The position numbers were made by a program, and so were the translations under genes. The notes under the pieces were generated by a model. The model saw only the letters and a list, made by a program, of their open reading frames with translations, was not told the DNA's origin and ran no database searches. A DNA stretch of 64,000 nt from Kaistella palustris DSM 21579 (GTDB lineage Bacteria; Bacteroidota; Bacteroidia; Flavobacteriales; Weeksellaceae), in contig NZ_AULL01000016.1 in the NCBI RefSeq assembly GCF_000422265.1, forward strand, positions 1 through 64,000, given 5' to 3'. Positions 1-9,510 of this stretch are shown here, one piece after another. Position 1 is the first letter of the stretch; each line of letters begins with the position of its first letter.

Positions 1-62
1 CACAGAAGTTAAGCCCTCTAGCGCCGATGGTACTGCGAAAGCGGAAGAGTAGGTCGCCGCCA
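1..62 (+). rRNA. rrf: 5S ribosomal RNA, 3' part
   Basis: The window opens inside a 5S rRNA gene. The stretch has the typical 3' half of a bacterial 5S: the AGAAGTTAAGC element, a helix around GATGGTACTGC, and the closing GTAGGTCGCCGCC. The 5' half lies outside the window. The exact 3' end is estimated to within a few bases. It is followed at once by a strong hairpin terminator, so this is the end of an rRNA operon read on the plus strand. Confidence 0.9.
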
Positions 63-71
63 GTTTTTTTT

Positions 72-105
72 AAAGCTCATCAATTTATTTTGATGAGCTT
101 TTTTT
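72..105 (+). terminator. rRNA operon terminator
   Basis: A perfect 12-bp stem (AAAGCTCATCAA at 72-83 with its complement at 90-101) closes a 6-base loop and runs into a T tract. It sits about 10 bases after the 5S end, as expected for intrinsic termination of the rRNA operon. Confidence 0.9.
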
Positions 106-401
106 ATGCCCGGAATTCTATGGAGCAAACACTACATTTGATTATAGCGCAGCAGCTTTCGATCCCATAATTTTTAAATGTAAGACAGCCACCACTGTGT
201 AATACTCCTTCGCATGCCAATAAATTCAAAAAGCCCATAAATTTTTGTATATAGCTCTTCTAAGCAGTTTTACTAAAAGGTCTTCTCCCTGCATTTTAAT
301 TTTAACAGATAAAAAAGAGAAATCCCTGCTCACAGCATCGTAGATTTAGTTAGAATTTTTCTGAAAAATGTGTCCATGAATAAACGCTTGTTAAATTTTT
401 T
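106..401. other. Intergenic DNA, no gene seen
   Basis: This AT-rich gap lies between the rRNA terminator and the 3' end of the 1295-aa minus-strand gene. I see no tRNA, no convincing open frame, and no clear hairpin terminator for the gene that ends at 402. Confidence 0.6.
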
Positions 402-3400
402 TTAGCAGTCCTCACAGCAAACTTCCTGGATCCTTGTCAGTTTTGAACTGCGGTAGATTCTGTGCTGACCAAGTAATTCTGTAAGGGGATTCTTTTGTGA
501 CCGGTTTTGCAGATAGCTTGTTACATAAGACGATTCAGGGGTTCCACGTTTTTGCCAGTCAAATTGCCACTTGTTATCCATCGGAAAGACTTCCACGGCG
601 ATCGCACTTAAGTTATTGCTCTTAGGCAATCCCAGTGCCTCCAGTTTTTTTCCGATATCCTGCAGGTCCAAACGGGCGGTTCCAAGTTTATTTCCGCCCT
701 CCTTCATGTAGATATCCGGATTTGTGCTGCTCCTTTTCGGCTGATAATACATAGGTCCGGAATCTATTAAAATATTTCTGAAAGATTGGCCGTCGGCCTG
801 GATGACCTGCGTGTACAGGCAATACCAGAGCGAGGTGTTTGGCGGAAATGCAGTGATAGTCTTTCCATTAAGAACAGCATTGGAATGTGGTGCTGAAATT
901 TCAACTGATTTCCTCATAAGAAAAAACGGGCTTTTTATTTCTGATCGGATTGCTGTGCAAACAAGTTCCGGTGCCGGATGCTGAATCCCGTTGACCTTGA
1001 GTGGTCGGCCATATCGGCCCTGCGCCGTGCTCCACACTTCTTTTTTGTGCCCCACCCGAATTTCATACGTGAAAAATCCAAAAAGCTCCTCACTTTCTGC
1101 ATGCAATCCTTCCGGTAGCGGAAGAAGAAATGTTTTTGAAGCGGCATCTTTTTCCGGGATCATTTCCTGCATTATGCCAAGTCCCGCGAAGTCATTGGTC
1201 ATATTTGGAATGATCTCCCTGATCTCTTCGGGATTTAGGATAAATGGTAAATCGGCCTGAAGTTCTGAAACCAAATCCATATTCATGCGGCACAGATAAG
1301 GATCTGGCGCAGAAGCCAAAACGCGGCAAAAATAAGTGTCTTCTGGATCCACTGGCGGGCTGTCGAATTCCAGCCAGATGTATTTGCGGCGTTCTTCTGA
1401 AAACTGGTAATTGTCTTTGTCGTACTGGTACGGACTCAATGCCAAACCCGCTGATATCAGTTTCGGAATCTGATGTGGAATCACTGTAACGGGCAGATCA
1501 ATGGTGAGAGTAGTGACGTCATTTGCCTCTGCCAGGTTATTTTTAAAGTTGGGTGTAAGCGTATAAGTTACTTTCAACTCCCGTGGGAATTCTTTCTGAA
1601 ATTTTTTTGGGTCGATGCTGTCGAGGAAAATAATTCGGCTTTCCTGGCGGGCCGGCTCGCTGAGCATGCTCATGTTGGCCACATCTTTCAATTGAATGCT
1701 TCCAATCTCCCTCAATTCATCTTCAAATCCCTGCACGCTTCTCTTAACGGTAAAACTGTCAATTTTTACGCCTTGCCATGCCCAGTCACGCAGTAGGCTG
1801 AAGTCCACTGACACGAGCCAGCGGTTAAATAATTCTTTAACGGATGAGAAAGCGACAGAGCCACTTTCCGGAGCCAGGGAATGACGCAGTTCATTACTCA
1901 CGCCAAACTGTACTCGCTGCCCTTTCTTTCCTTCCAGTGTAAGTTCATGAGCATTTAAGTCCAGCGCTTCTGTCAAACGCAACAGTTCCGGAGAAGTTCT
2001 GCTTGGAGAAATTTTAACCGCATCAAGTTTGGTTTTGGACAGGGAAGCGAGTTCCGGTTTTGTTTCGGGCTGCAGATAAAATGCACGAAGCCCACCTTTA
2101 ATTGGTGACAGTAGGTCAAGTTCGTTTTGAGCTGTCTTAAAGGATGTCAGAAGCAAAGTGTTTCCTTTAGCCACAAATTCTGCCGCGTAATCATCATCAG
2201 CAAAATCGACAATGGGCACAAAGGTCAGCCTAAGCTGTCGGGAGGTGGGGAGAACAAGATCGTTACTGTCTGGATCTTCAGTGAAATTATTATCGAAATC
2301 AATTACTTTAAAATCACGGTAGACAATATTTACCGAACATTCCATATCGTAGTTTTCCTCGGGTATATTAGCCGGTAACTTAAATCTTTTTTTCTGCCAA
2401 ATAACATAAGGATCACGCCCTGTCTCGGACAGCACATTATCCATTTCGAGCGATTTTACTTCCACAATGATCTCAAAACTGTTGACGTCGGGATCTGGCA
2501 GGCCGATGCTGTGTTGTTTTCTTTCAGTAGGATCACCTGGAGGCACGATAGCATTGATCTTATCCTTCAGCAGTTGCGCCGCATTCGAATATTTCCCGGT
2601 GTAGACTACGCCGGGATAGCCGAGATCAGGTCTTTTAATACGCAGCATATTTCCCTCACCGAGGATATTTTCAAGAACACTTGCGTCTTTCACTAATTCT
2701 GAAGTCTGATTTTCGTAAAATTCATCAATGTTTAAAACATTTAAGGCGCCAGCTTTGATATTTCTGCGGAAATGAACGTCAGCAATGGGTTTCTGCCCGC
2801 CATTCAGTGGTTCGGTTTCCGGTGCCGGTGAGCCGCCGGAAATATCCATAAGCCGAATGCGAAACTGATAGTCTTCGCCATAACGCAGTGGAAGTTTCTG
2901 ACTTTCATCCTGGGAATAGGGATGAAAGGTCTTCTTGGGACTGAGGTTTACCGCGTTTGTCGGATCAAGTCCGGGTACAGGTATATGTTCACTGGCGAGC
3001 AAATGGATTTCTTCAGCTTCTTTATCGGGAATGACCATAGCATGACCGTTCCAGGACGCGAAATACATCGGCAGCCAAAAACCTTCCTCCATCGTATTGC
3101 CGTGTGAGGAAGGATGAACTTCTGTCGGCAGTTCGAAGGCTTGATCAAGGCCAGCAAGTAATTCTCCGTTCTGCATTAGAATATCCTGAGTAGCACGCAC
3201 CATATTTTGGGAAAGCCATTGCGCACCGCCAAGTTTTCTCACGTCTACCTTGTAGCCGAAAACCCCGAGGGGAGCATCAATGGGCAATTCCGTTATTTCA
3301 TCTTTTTGCCGGAGTTGGCGGTTTCCCCAAATTGTAAGCTGTTCATCGTCCCAACCCAAACGCAGTCCCACATCTTTTACCGGTGGATTACTGGTATCTT

Positions 3401-4289
3401 TCTCCTGTAACAAGTCCTGATTTACAGGTTGTTGGGCATGTACAATTTTTGCAAAACCATCATTATAAAGAATAGATTCCTGCATTACAGCATCGTAAGT
3501 GGCATTGTTGGCAGCACTTTCCTGTACGGGAAAAAGTACGGGTGCAAAAAGAATCCGGTCCTTTGTAAGTGAAGGGAGGCGTGCTGCATAAACGGCAGAA
3601 AGCACACTTCCAAAGGCAGATCCGGCCGCAAATTTCGTAAATATCCATCCTCCTTTTTTCAGAAGTTCACCTTCAACCGGTATACTGGCCTTATAAATGA
3701 AGCCGGCTTTCTCCGCCAGAAGCGGATTCCGAAGTATAAAAGCAATGAGTTTGCCCCACGAAATAAATTTTCGGTCTGTCAGAGAATCGGTGAGTTTTTT
3801 ATCTTTATTTTTAATGATACACTCGTATTCGTCATCAGTTACTGCGAAACGTGTTCTCGCAGTTGTAAAATTAAAGGATTCCCGGTAGGTATGCGGAAGA
3901 TATTTTTTAATGGCTACGTTCTTTAAAGCAAAGGCTTCCATCTGAGTTTTTGCACCTTTGTCCAAATTAACATTGGGGTCATCGCTTATTTTCAGTCCGT
4001 CGTGTTCCTCCATCTGCACGATGATTTCTTCGATTACCGCCTTCTTATTGGCTGGCAGAAAAGGAATGTTGGGAGAAAAACTGTCTGTAACTGCCGAAAA
4101 AAGAGGCAAACCGTCAAGTTCATTGATGATTTTTGTCTCAAACTGGAAATCACCGTCCAGAAAAGAAGGTATATTCGCACCGATCGGTTTTCGGAGATCG
4201 ATGTTTCTCGGCAGCAGTACAATATTGAAAAAAAGCTGACCCGCGGTATAACTCTGTGGGAAAGTTAAAAGACTATATAAGGGTTCCAT
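402..4289 (-). CDS. Giant unrecognised protein, 1295 aa (partner of the 1627-aa protein)
   Basis: I do not recognise this family. The frame is uninterrupted from an ATG at 4289 to TAA at 402. There is no signal peptide, lipobox or obvious membrane segment apart from a short apolar stretch rich in Ala/Gly near residues 220-235 (FAAGSAFGSVLSAVYAARL). The rest looks like a series of soluble beta-rich modules. One segment near residues 460-490 (RYGEDYQFRIRLMDISGG) resembles an Ig-like or fibronectin-like strand pair. The C-terminus ends in a cysteine cluster (VCCEDC). It lies 26 bp downstream of the 1627-aa gene on the same strand, so the two are very probably co-transcribed and may act together. 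Base and codon composition look like the neighbours, so I see no sign of recent transfer. Structural, adhesive or injected-effector roles are all possible, and none is shown. Confidence 0.85.
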   Translation of the reverse strand: MEPLYSLLTFPQSYTAGQLFFNIVLLPRNIDLRKPIGANIPSFLDGDFQFETKIINELDGLPLFSAVTDSFSPNIPFLPANKKAVIEEIIVQMEEHDGLKISDDPNVNLDKGAKTQMEAFALKNVAIKKYLPHTYRESFNFTTARTRFAVTDDEYECIIKNKDKKLTDSLTDRKFISWGKLIAFILRNPLLAEKAGFIYKASIPVEGELLKKGGWIFTKFAAGSAFGSVLSAVYAARLPSLTKDRILFAPVLFPVQESAANNATYDAVMQESILYNDGFAKIVHAQQPVNQDLLQEKDTSNPPVKDVGLRLGWDDEQLTIWGNRQLRQKDEITELPIDAPLGVFGYKVDVRKLGGAQWLSQNMVRATQDILMQNGELLAGLDQAFELPTEVHPSSHGNTMEEGFWLPMYFASWNGHAMVIPDKEAEEIHLLASEHIPVPGLDPTNAVNLSPKKTFHPYSQDESQKLPLRYGEDYQFRIRLMDISGGSPAPETEPLNGGQKPIADVHFRRNIKAGALNVLNIDEFYENQTSELVKDASVLENILGEGNMLRIKRPDLGYPGVVYTGKYSNAAQLLKDKINAIVPPGDPTERKQHSIGLPDPDVNSFEIIVEVKSLEMDNVLSETGRDPYVIWQKKRFKLPANIPEENYDMECSVNIVYRDFKVIDFDNNFTEDPDSNDLVLPTSRQLRLTFVPIVDFADDDYAAEFVAKGNTLLLTSFKTAQNELDLLSPIKGGLRAFYLQPETKPELASLSKTKLDAVKISPSRTSPELLRLTEALDLNAHELTLEGKKGQRVQFGVSNELRHSLAPESGSVAFSSVKELFNRWLVSVDFSLLRDWAWQGVKIDSFTVKRSVQGFEDELREIGSIQLKDVANMSMLSEPARQESRIIFLDSIDPKKFQKEFPRELKVTYTLTPNFKNNLAEANDVTTLTIDLPVTVIPHQIPKLISAGLALSPYQYDKDNYQFSEERRKYIWLEFDSPPVDPEDTYFCRVLASAPDPYLCRMNMDLVSELQADLPFILNPEEIREIIPNMTNDFAGLGIMQEMIPEKDAASKTFLLPLPEGLHAESEELFGFFTYEIRVGHKKEVWSTAQGRYGRPLKVNGIQHPAPELVCTAIRSEIKSPFFLMRKSVEISAPHSNAVLNGKTITAFPPNTSLWYCLYTQVIQADGQSFRNILIDSGPMYYQPKRSSTNPDIYMKEGGNKLGTARLDLQDIGKKLEALGLPKSNNLSAIAVEVFPMDNKWQFDWQKRGTPESSYVTSYLQNRSQKNPLTELLGQHRIYRSSKLTRIQEVCCEDC

Positions 4290-4315
4290 GATAATCTAGT
4301 TTTGAAATTTAAACA

Positions 4316-7300
4316 TTAACTGATCTGTCTAGTTTCTTCCCACGTCTCCGTGAAGTTGATATTAATGACAAACGCAATCGAAATATCCAGCGCAAACGTA
4401 CATCTGGCAATACAGTTTGTAGGTCCATTGCCTATTTTTTTCTGCACCTGTCCCGCTGCTTCTATAGAAATAGTAACTGTTACAATTCCGCCAAAAAGTT
4501 CTACGCGGCCGCGGAAGTATATAAATGCGCCTACGATTAGTTCGGTAGTATTGATTTTCATATCAATTCCCACCATATAAGTGACTGCCACAGAGCCAAC
4601 GACCGGCAAGCCAACTGCCAGTTCGATCCCAAAGCCAAACTTAAAGTAAAGCGTAGGCGGCGTGGAAAGATCTGCGGAAACACCTACTTCTGCACGGCCA
4701 ATTGCATACACAGTTGCTGCAGCCAGACTTACACACATGACACGAAGATCAGCACCCAGTTCTAAATAGGCGCCGACAGACGGTTTGATCTGATCAATCG
4801 TATTCGGTATTTTGATCGGTTGATTAAAATAAACACCCAACTTGAAAAAAGCGTCCAGTTTCAGGGGCGTCGTAGGTGAATTGTAATTAATGGGATCGAA
4901 AGGGAATTTGACCAGCGGAATTTCCTGGTCTGCTTTAAATTTATATTCCCAGCTGTCAGCGGAATTGCTCATGGCAACCTTTAAACCTTTTTTAATGGCT
5001 TCCGAAGGCTGTGTAGGATCCAGACTGTTTAGAAATACCAAAATGTCATAGATCTTCTGCAGGGTTTTATCCAGCTTCAGTTGCGGACCGCTGCCCATAT
5101 CTACACCGGCATCTTTATTTTTCGCATTGCCGAAATTGCCCGAAATGTACATCAGCGGTTTAAATCCCGCCAGGTCTACGGCTACGGTTATGTTGTGCAT
5201 CTGATTGGCCCATTTTTCCACAGAGCCGGAATCTGTTACATAATCAATTACCGAATTATTGGTGTTGTTGCCATCTGTATCAATCGCCACATATTTAAGA
5301 TAGATCCGGAAGGAATCGCCCTCTTTACCTACAATGTTAAACTGGAAGTTGTCGGGAACCTTATAGTTGAAAACTTTTTTCACACCTTCCGGCAGCAGGT
5401 TCATCGCCGTTTTTGCCACGTCGTCGATCTGCACTGCATCTGCAAGGTTCGGGAAAGGACCTTTAGAATTCATCAGGCGGAAACAGTCGGCCAGCAGTGC
5501 CGGATCCGACATATACTTCCCGACTTCACCTTTATTGAATTCAATGGTTTTTAAAAGTAATTTCTGTGTATCGGTATTCTGAAGAAAGCCATACGTTTTA
5601 TCAAAAGTTGCAGGCGTGTTTTTCAGCGCATCTGCGTAAGTCAGGAGGGTTTTTGTAGAACTTAGCGTAAATGGGCTGCCGTTATTTTTCGGACGCAGAC
5701 CGTCTTTTACCAAACCTACGGAAGTTCCTGTTTTCAGATTTTGCACACTACCTGAATTTTTTTCAACTTCCACCACGCTCCAACTTCCATCCGGCGGCAG
5801 AATAGGAGATCCTTTAACAGAGGCGACGAAAATAGTGGAACTTTGGTTGTCGCTCTGGTACGAGGCGGACATTTCCGCTGCATTTGTTTTAAATTTCTGC
5901 AGGGTTTTTTCCACGGCGATCAGAGCTTCTATATGACCACTGACAGGATTCTGGCTTTTTTTAAGAATATCTTTTAATATCCGTGCTGGTATAGGGACAC
6001 CCTGAGGTTTGATCTGCAGATAACCTTTAAATTCTTTGCCGGTAATATTTGCATCGGTCGCATCCAAATCTACGTCACAGTCAAAATAAACGGCTACAAA
6101 TTCATAATTCACTTTATGTCCTGGCGCAGTATTGGTAACTGTCTGCGAAACTTCATCTAAATAATAATCGCCAGCAACCGTTGTGTAATCTCCGGTTACC
6201 GTATCGGTATAATCCTCGCGAATGTTTTTAACATTGAGTAAACCCTGAACCATTCCCGGATAAATGTCATACGGATTGGGAAATGGCAGATTACCACCAC
6301 CCTGAGGCCAAGTAAAACTAAAATCAAAAAGGCCTTCGCTCTGTGCAACCCAGCCGCTGTCTTCCCGGAAAATAACTGCATTGTTGTTCCGAAGAAAAGT
6401 GACCGTTCGCGTTACGCAAATTCCCCAGGGATAGATGACGCTTACTGCCTGTACGATTTCATGGGCTGTTCTGCCTTTTATTAAATCGAATTTAGTTTGC
6501 GAAATTGAGGCAAACTTTACGGCAGGATTTTTCCAATTGCTGAAAGTGCTTGCGCCATAGCCGGAAAAATCGATATGGGTTAAAGGCACGCCGCGACTTT
6601 TTTCGGGAGTGAAAACATTATTGAAAATACCGGTCACCGTTTTCCCAAGAATACTGATGCCGGGTTGATCCTGCAAAGTCTCGAGTTGTACCGTGGTTCC
6701 ATACATTTCCGGCGGAACACTGGGATTAGGTGATTTTTTCGCCGCAATTCTAAACTGCAGGCCGCCCCGATAATCCTCATTATTATATTTAAATGCTGGA
6801 CGGATAAAATTGAGGTGATCTCTACTGTACATTACCTCGTTTTTGTAGGGGTAAAGCGTAGTGATCGAATATTTTCCGTTGGGCAGGGTAAAAAGAATTT
6901 TTCCTGTTAAGTTCGCCTCTTTTCCGTTTTTTAAACTTAAAGTAAATTGTTTCATATAATCCCGCGGATGAATCCTCACCGGAACATTGCTGTCTTGACT
7001 AAAAATGGTTGGGATTGTATTGGGAGTCTGGTAAAGAATACCAATATCCGGATCCGGAACCTCGGGATCTCCCGGATGAATTGGTTTTTGCTTCGGTGTT
7101 AAATTATTGACCGGTTCCCAACTCACCTGCGGTAATGTAAGACCGCGCAGAAAACCCATTGGCGCCTGCAAAAAGTTTCTGTTAATTGTTACAGTATTTT
7201 CTCCTGTCACCGTCACCTCATTGGCATATCTTTCCTGCATCTGCTGGCGGCTGTCGTAGGATAAGGCAATTCCCCAGTGGTCAGATTCGGTGCTCACATC

Positions 7301-9199
7301 GAATAACATAAAACTGTTCTGGAGTACAGGGTTTTGGCGCGTTGAAGAATACGTGCTGAAAACCGTCTGGTTTTGACTGTCGCCTTCTTCAAATTTGTGG
7401 TCCATTGAAAAGATTACTTCTGCTAATGCAGTATCATTGGTAGTCTCCCATTTTGTCAGTGCCTTCAGCGTTCCGCTGATGATTTCCCGCGGTCGGACTA
7501 TTGGCAGGCGGTTCGAGGTATAGGGATGCGGAAGCGTGGGCAGCAGATCTAAAATATAAAAGTTCAGGAGAAGCGAGCCGTCATACACCTGATTAGTCTC
7601 GTTGTATTTCCCGTTCAGGAATAGTCCGCTTTCTTTGGTGGTAGTGAAGTAGGCGTTTTCCAGCGCGAACTGATATTTTTTGTAAACCGCGTTCACCTGG
7701 GAAGTATAAACCTCCGTCTGCTTCAGGTCTTCGGTTAGCATATCGCTGTCTAAAATCAGAAGGCTTTTACCCTGGGTGGTCAGGATCTTAGCGTACAGAC
7801 TTTTTTTGGATTTCGGATGAACGGGCAGGTTTTCCGCACGAAGCGGTTTATCGATTAGAAAACCCGTATCCGCATAGCCGCTTACGCCCTCAGCGAGGTC
7901 ACTTTGGGAGAGAAGCTGCACCATACCGTAATTCATAAAACGGACTTCGAGTTCCATTCTCGCGGGATTTTCTGCGGATTTCTGCCAGAGGGTGAGATGA
8001 TCCTGCAAAAATTCGTAATCCGCACTTTCAGCATAAACCGAGAAAAAGCCGTTGAATAGCATGACTCTTGCGGCATTTACGCCGATGAGCGTGTCCTGCG
8101 CACGCAGGCCGTCCCAAGTCGTTTGCAGACCTTTATCTACATCCAGCCCGAGTACGCCATTAAATTTCACTTCAACAGACTGATTTAATTGTAGAACCCG
8201 ACTTTGAAGCATCCAGAGCGACTGCAAAATTTTGGCACTGCCACTGATACTGTAAATGCTGGAATCACATTTCACCACCTCAAACTGATTACCTCGGGAG
8301 CTGAGGGAAAGGCACATATATTTGTTTTCCGCATCCCAGCTAAAGGTCGAATCTGTGCAACTGAAACTGTAGTTCGCGCCAAGCGTGCCGGCAGAAAATC
8401 CGCTTACTTCGCTGGCCAGGAGTCGTCCGAAGCCACTTTTCAATTTTAGATGATCAGTGGGTTTAAACGCCGATTGCTTGCCGTCCATACCAATATCTAC
8501 TGTGTTTTCAGCAGTAAAGGAATTATCGAGCGTAAGGTCTGCCGTTAAGGGCGAATTTTTTGGAATGTGAACAGAATTGGACTCCAGCTGATAAGAACCT
8601 CCCAAATCAAAACTTCCCGATAAAACGCGCAGACCGACGTAAGTGTCACTTGGTGCCGAAGGATCCAGCAAGTCAGCACGGATCCAGACATTTCCTTTAA
8701 TGAGCGTCAGTATTTTAACCTTTGTGTTAAGTGCTAAAATACGCGAGAGTCTTACCGGAATAATGAAGGCTGCCCGTGTTTCAGTACCGAAAAATATTTT
8801 AAAGTCGTTGATATAAGTGTAAAAATTGTAGTAGATATTCGTGCCGTCAACCGTGCGGAAAGGACCCAGCGTTTTCGCGGGCACCGTAAACATTTGGTTG
8901 ATGTTGATATTGCCGTTCTGAGCGGTTTGCAGGAAGAGATCCGGAGTTTTTTCAACCTCAAATTCCGGGAGTGTTTCCGGTCGTGTTGGACTGGGAATTT
9001 TCCTTTTCTTTAAAAGGGCGTCAAGTCCTCCTTTTGCGGTGGGAATCTTAGACGTGGCAACTGTGTACAGTGGACTGGATGAAATACTGGATTTGTGAAG
9101 CGCGGAGATCAGATCATCGAAATGTTGGGGTTGGTTTTTTTCCGCAGCCTCTAAATCCAAATCCTGCAACAGATCGAGTGCTGGGTTGGTGAGTGGCAT
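4316..9199 (-). CDS. Giant unrecognised protein, 1627 aa, hydrophobic glycine-rich C-terminus
   Basis: Family not recognised. The frame is intact from ATG 9199 to the stop at 4316. The N-terminus is polar, with no signal peptide. Much of the protein appears beta-rich. Conserved-looking blocks lie near residues 873-895 (THIDFSGYGASTFSNW) and 925-965 (YPWGICVTRTVTFLR, then DSGWVAQSEGLFDF). The last ~185 residues (about 1443-1627) differ: long alternating or apolar strands rich in Gly, Val and Ile (for example FGFGIELAVGLPVVGSVAV and ELFGGIVTVTISIEAAG), ending in a polar tail (FTETWEETRQIS). Such a segment could form a beta-sheet assembly or insert in a membrane. That is inference. First gene of a two-gene operon, with the 1295-aa gene starting 26 bp after its stop. 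No cleavage motif or enzyme signature was found. Confidence 0.85.
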   Translation of the reverse strand: MPLTNPALDLLQDLDLEAAEKNQPQHFDDLISALHKSSISSSPLYTVATSKIPTAKGGLDALLKKRKIPSPTRPETLPEFEVEKTPDLFLQTAQNGNININQMFTVPAKTLGPFRTVDGTNIYYNFYTYINDFKIFFGTETRAAFIIPVRLSRILALNTKVKILTLIKGNVWIRADLLDPSAPSDTYVGLRVLSGSFDLGGSYQLESNSVHIPKNSPLTADLTLDNSFTAENTVDIGMDGKQSAFKPTDHLKLKSGFGRLLASEVSGFSAGTLGANYSFSCTDSTFSWDAENKYMCLSLSSRGNQFEVVKCDSSIYSISGSAKILQSLWMLQSRVLQLNQSVEVKFNGVLGLDVDKGLQTTWDGLRAQDTLIGVNAARVMLFNGFFSVYAESADYEFLQDHLTLWQKSAENPARMELEVRFMNYGMVQLLSQSDLAEGVSGYADTGFLIDKPLRAENLPVHPKSKKSLYAKILTTQGKSLLILDSDMLTEDLKQTEVYTSQVNAVYKKYQFALENAYFTTTKESGLFLNGKYNETNQVYDGSLLLNFYILDLLPTLPHPYTSNRLPIVRPREIISGTLKALTKWETTNDTALAEVIFSMDHKFEEGDSQNQTVFSTYSSTRQNPVLQNSFMLFDVSTESDHWGIALSYDSRQQMQERYANEVTVTGENTVTINRNFLQAPMGFLRGLTLPQVSWEPVNNLTPKQKPIHPGDPEVPDPDIGILYQTPNTIPTIFSQDSNVPVRIHPRDYMKQFTLSLKNGKEANLTGKILFTLPNGKYSITTLYPYKNEVMYSRDHLNFIRPAFKYNNEDYRGGLQFRIAAKKSPNPSVPPEMYGTTVQLETLQDQPGISILGKTVTGIFNNVFTPEKSRGVPLTHIDFSGYGASTFSNWKNPAVKFASISQTKFDLIKGRTAHEIVQAVSVIYPWGICVTRTVTFLRNNNAVIFREDSGWVAQSEGLFDFSFTWPQGGGNLPFPNPYDIYPGMVQGLLNVKNIREDYTDTVTGDYTTVAGDYYLDEVSQTVTNTAPGHKVNYEFVAVYFDCDVDLDATDANITGKEFKGYLQIKPQGVPIPARILKDILKKSQNPVSGHIEALIAVEKTLQKFKTNAAEMSASYQSDNQSSTIFVASVKGSPILPPDGSWSVVEVEKNSGSVQNLKTGTSVGLVKDGLRPKNNGSPFTLSSTKTLLTYADALKNTPATFDKTYGFLQNTDTQKLLLKTIEFNKGEVGKYMSDPALLADCFRLMNSKGPFPNLADAVQIDDVAKTAMNLLPEGVKKVFNYKVPDNFQFNIVGKEGDSFRIYLKYVAIDTDGNNTNNSVIDYVTDSGSVEKWANQMHNITVAVDLAGFKPLMYISGNFGNAKNKDAGVDMGSGPQLKLDKTLQKIYDILVFLNSLDPTQPSEAIKKGLKVAMSNSADSWEYKFKADQEIPLVKFPFDPINYNSPTTPLKLDAFFKLGVYFNQPIKIPNTIDQIKPSVGAYLELGADLRVMCVSLAAATVYAIGRAEVGVSADLSTPPTLYFKFGFGIELAVGLPVVGSVAVTYMVGIDMKINTTELIVGAFIYFRGRVELFGGIVTVTISIEAAGQVQKKIGNGPTNCIARCTFALDISIAFVININFTETWEETRQIS

Positions 9200-9510
9200 T
9201 TTGTCTAATTTTGAGATGGATCGTTTTTTCAGGTTATTACGAACTTCATTTTCAGAAGTAATGCATTGCTGCAGACATGCGTTGCAACAGACCGGTGTGA
9301 GTTGCCATATAATGCATTGGCACAGAGAATGTTACCTAAATGCTTAACAAAGGTAAAAGTTTTTGGCGGATAAGATTTAAGAAATGATATTATAGATGAA
9401 AATACGTGAAAATCACCCTTTTTAAAAACGACCCAGGATTCAGCAGCCGACGTAGGTTTCACTGCACCTGACCCGATTTCCAAGGACATAATTGAACGAA
9501 CGGGAACTAT
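9200..9510. other. Intergenic leader region upstream of the giant-gene operon
   Basis: This 311-bp gap separates the leucine-rich-repeat gene from the giant-gene operon. It holds a TACCTTTG -7-like box on the minus strand (9348-9355), implying an untranslated leader of about 140 nt. An exact 10-mer, TAATGCATTG, occurs twice 51 bp apart (9259-9268 and 9310-9319). An open frame of 86 codons (9489 to 9229, minus) crosses the gap but has no recognisable protein features and overlaps the putative promoter, so I do not call it a gene. Confidence 0.5.
9348..9355 (-). promoter_or_regulatory. Possible -7 promoter element for the giant-gene operon
   Basis: Read on the minus strand this is TACCTTTG, a match to the Bacteroidetes -7 consensus TAnnTTTG, about 150 bp before the 1627-aa start codon. 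No TTG is present at the expected -33 position, so the call is tentative. Confidence 0.35.

Noticed and set aside
9229..9489. Open frame of 86 codons on the minus strand with an ATG start
   Set aside because: It has no recognisable protein feature, crosses the probable promoter of the giant-gene operon, and its coding pattern is not convincing.
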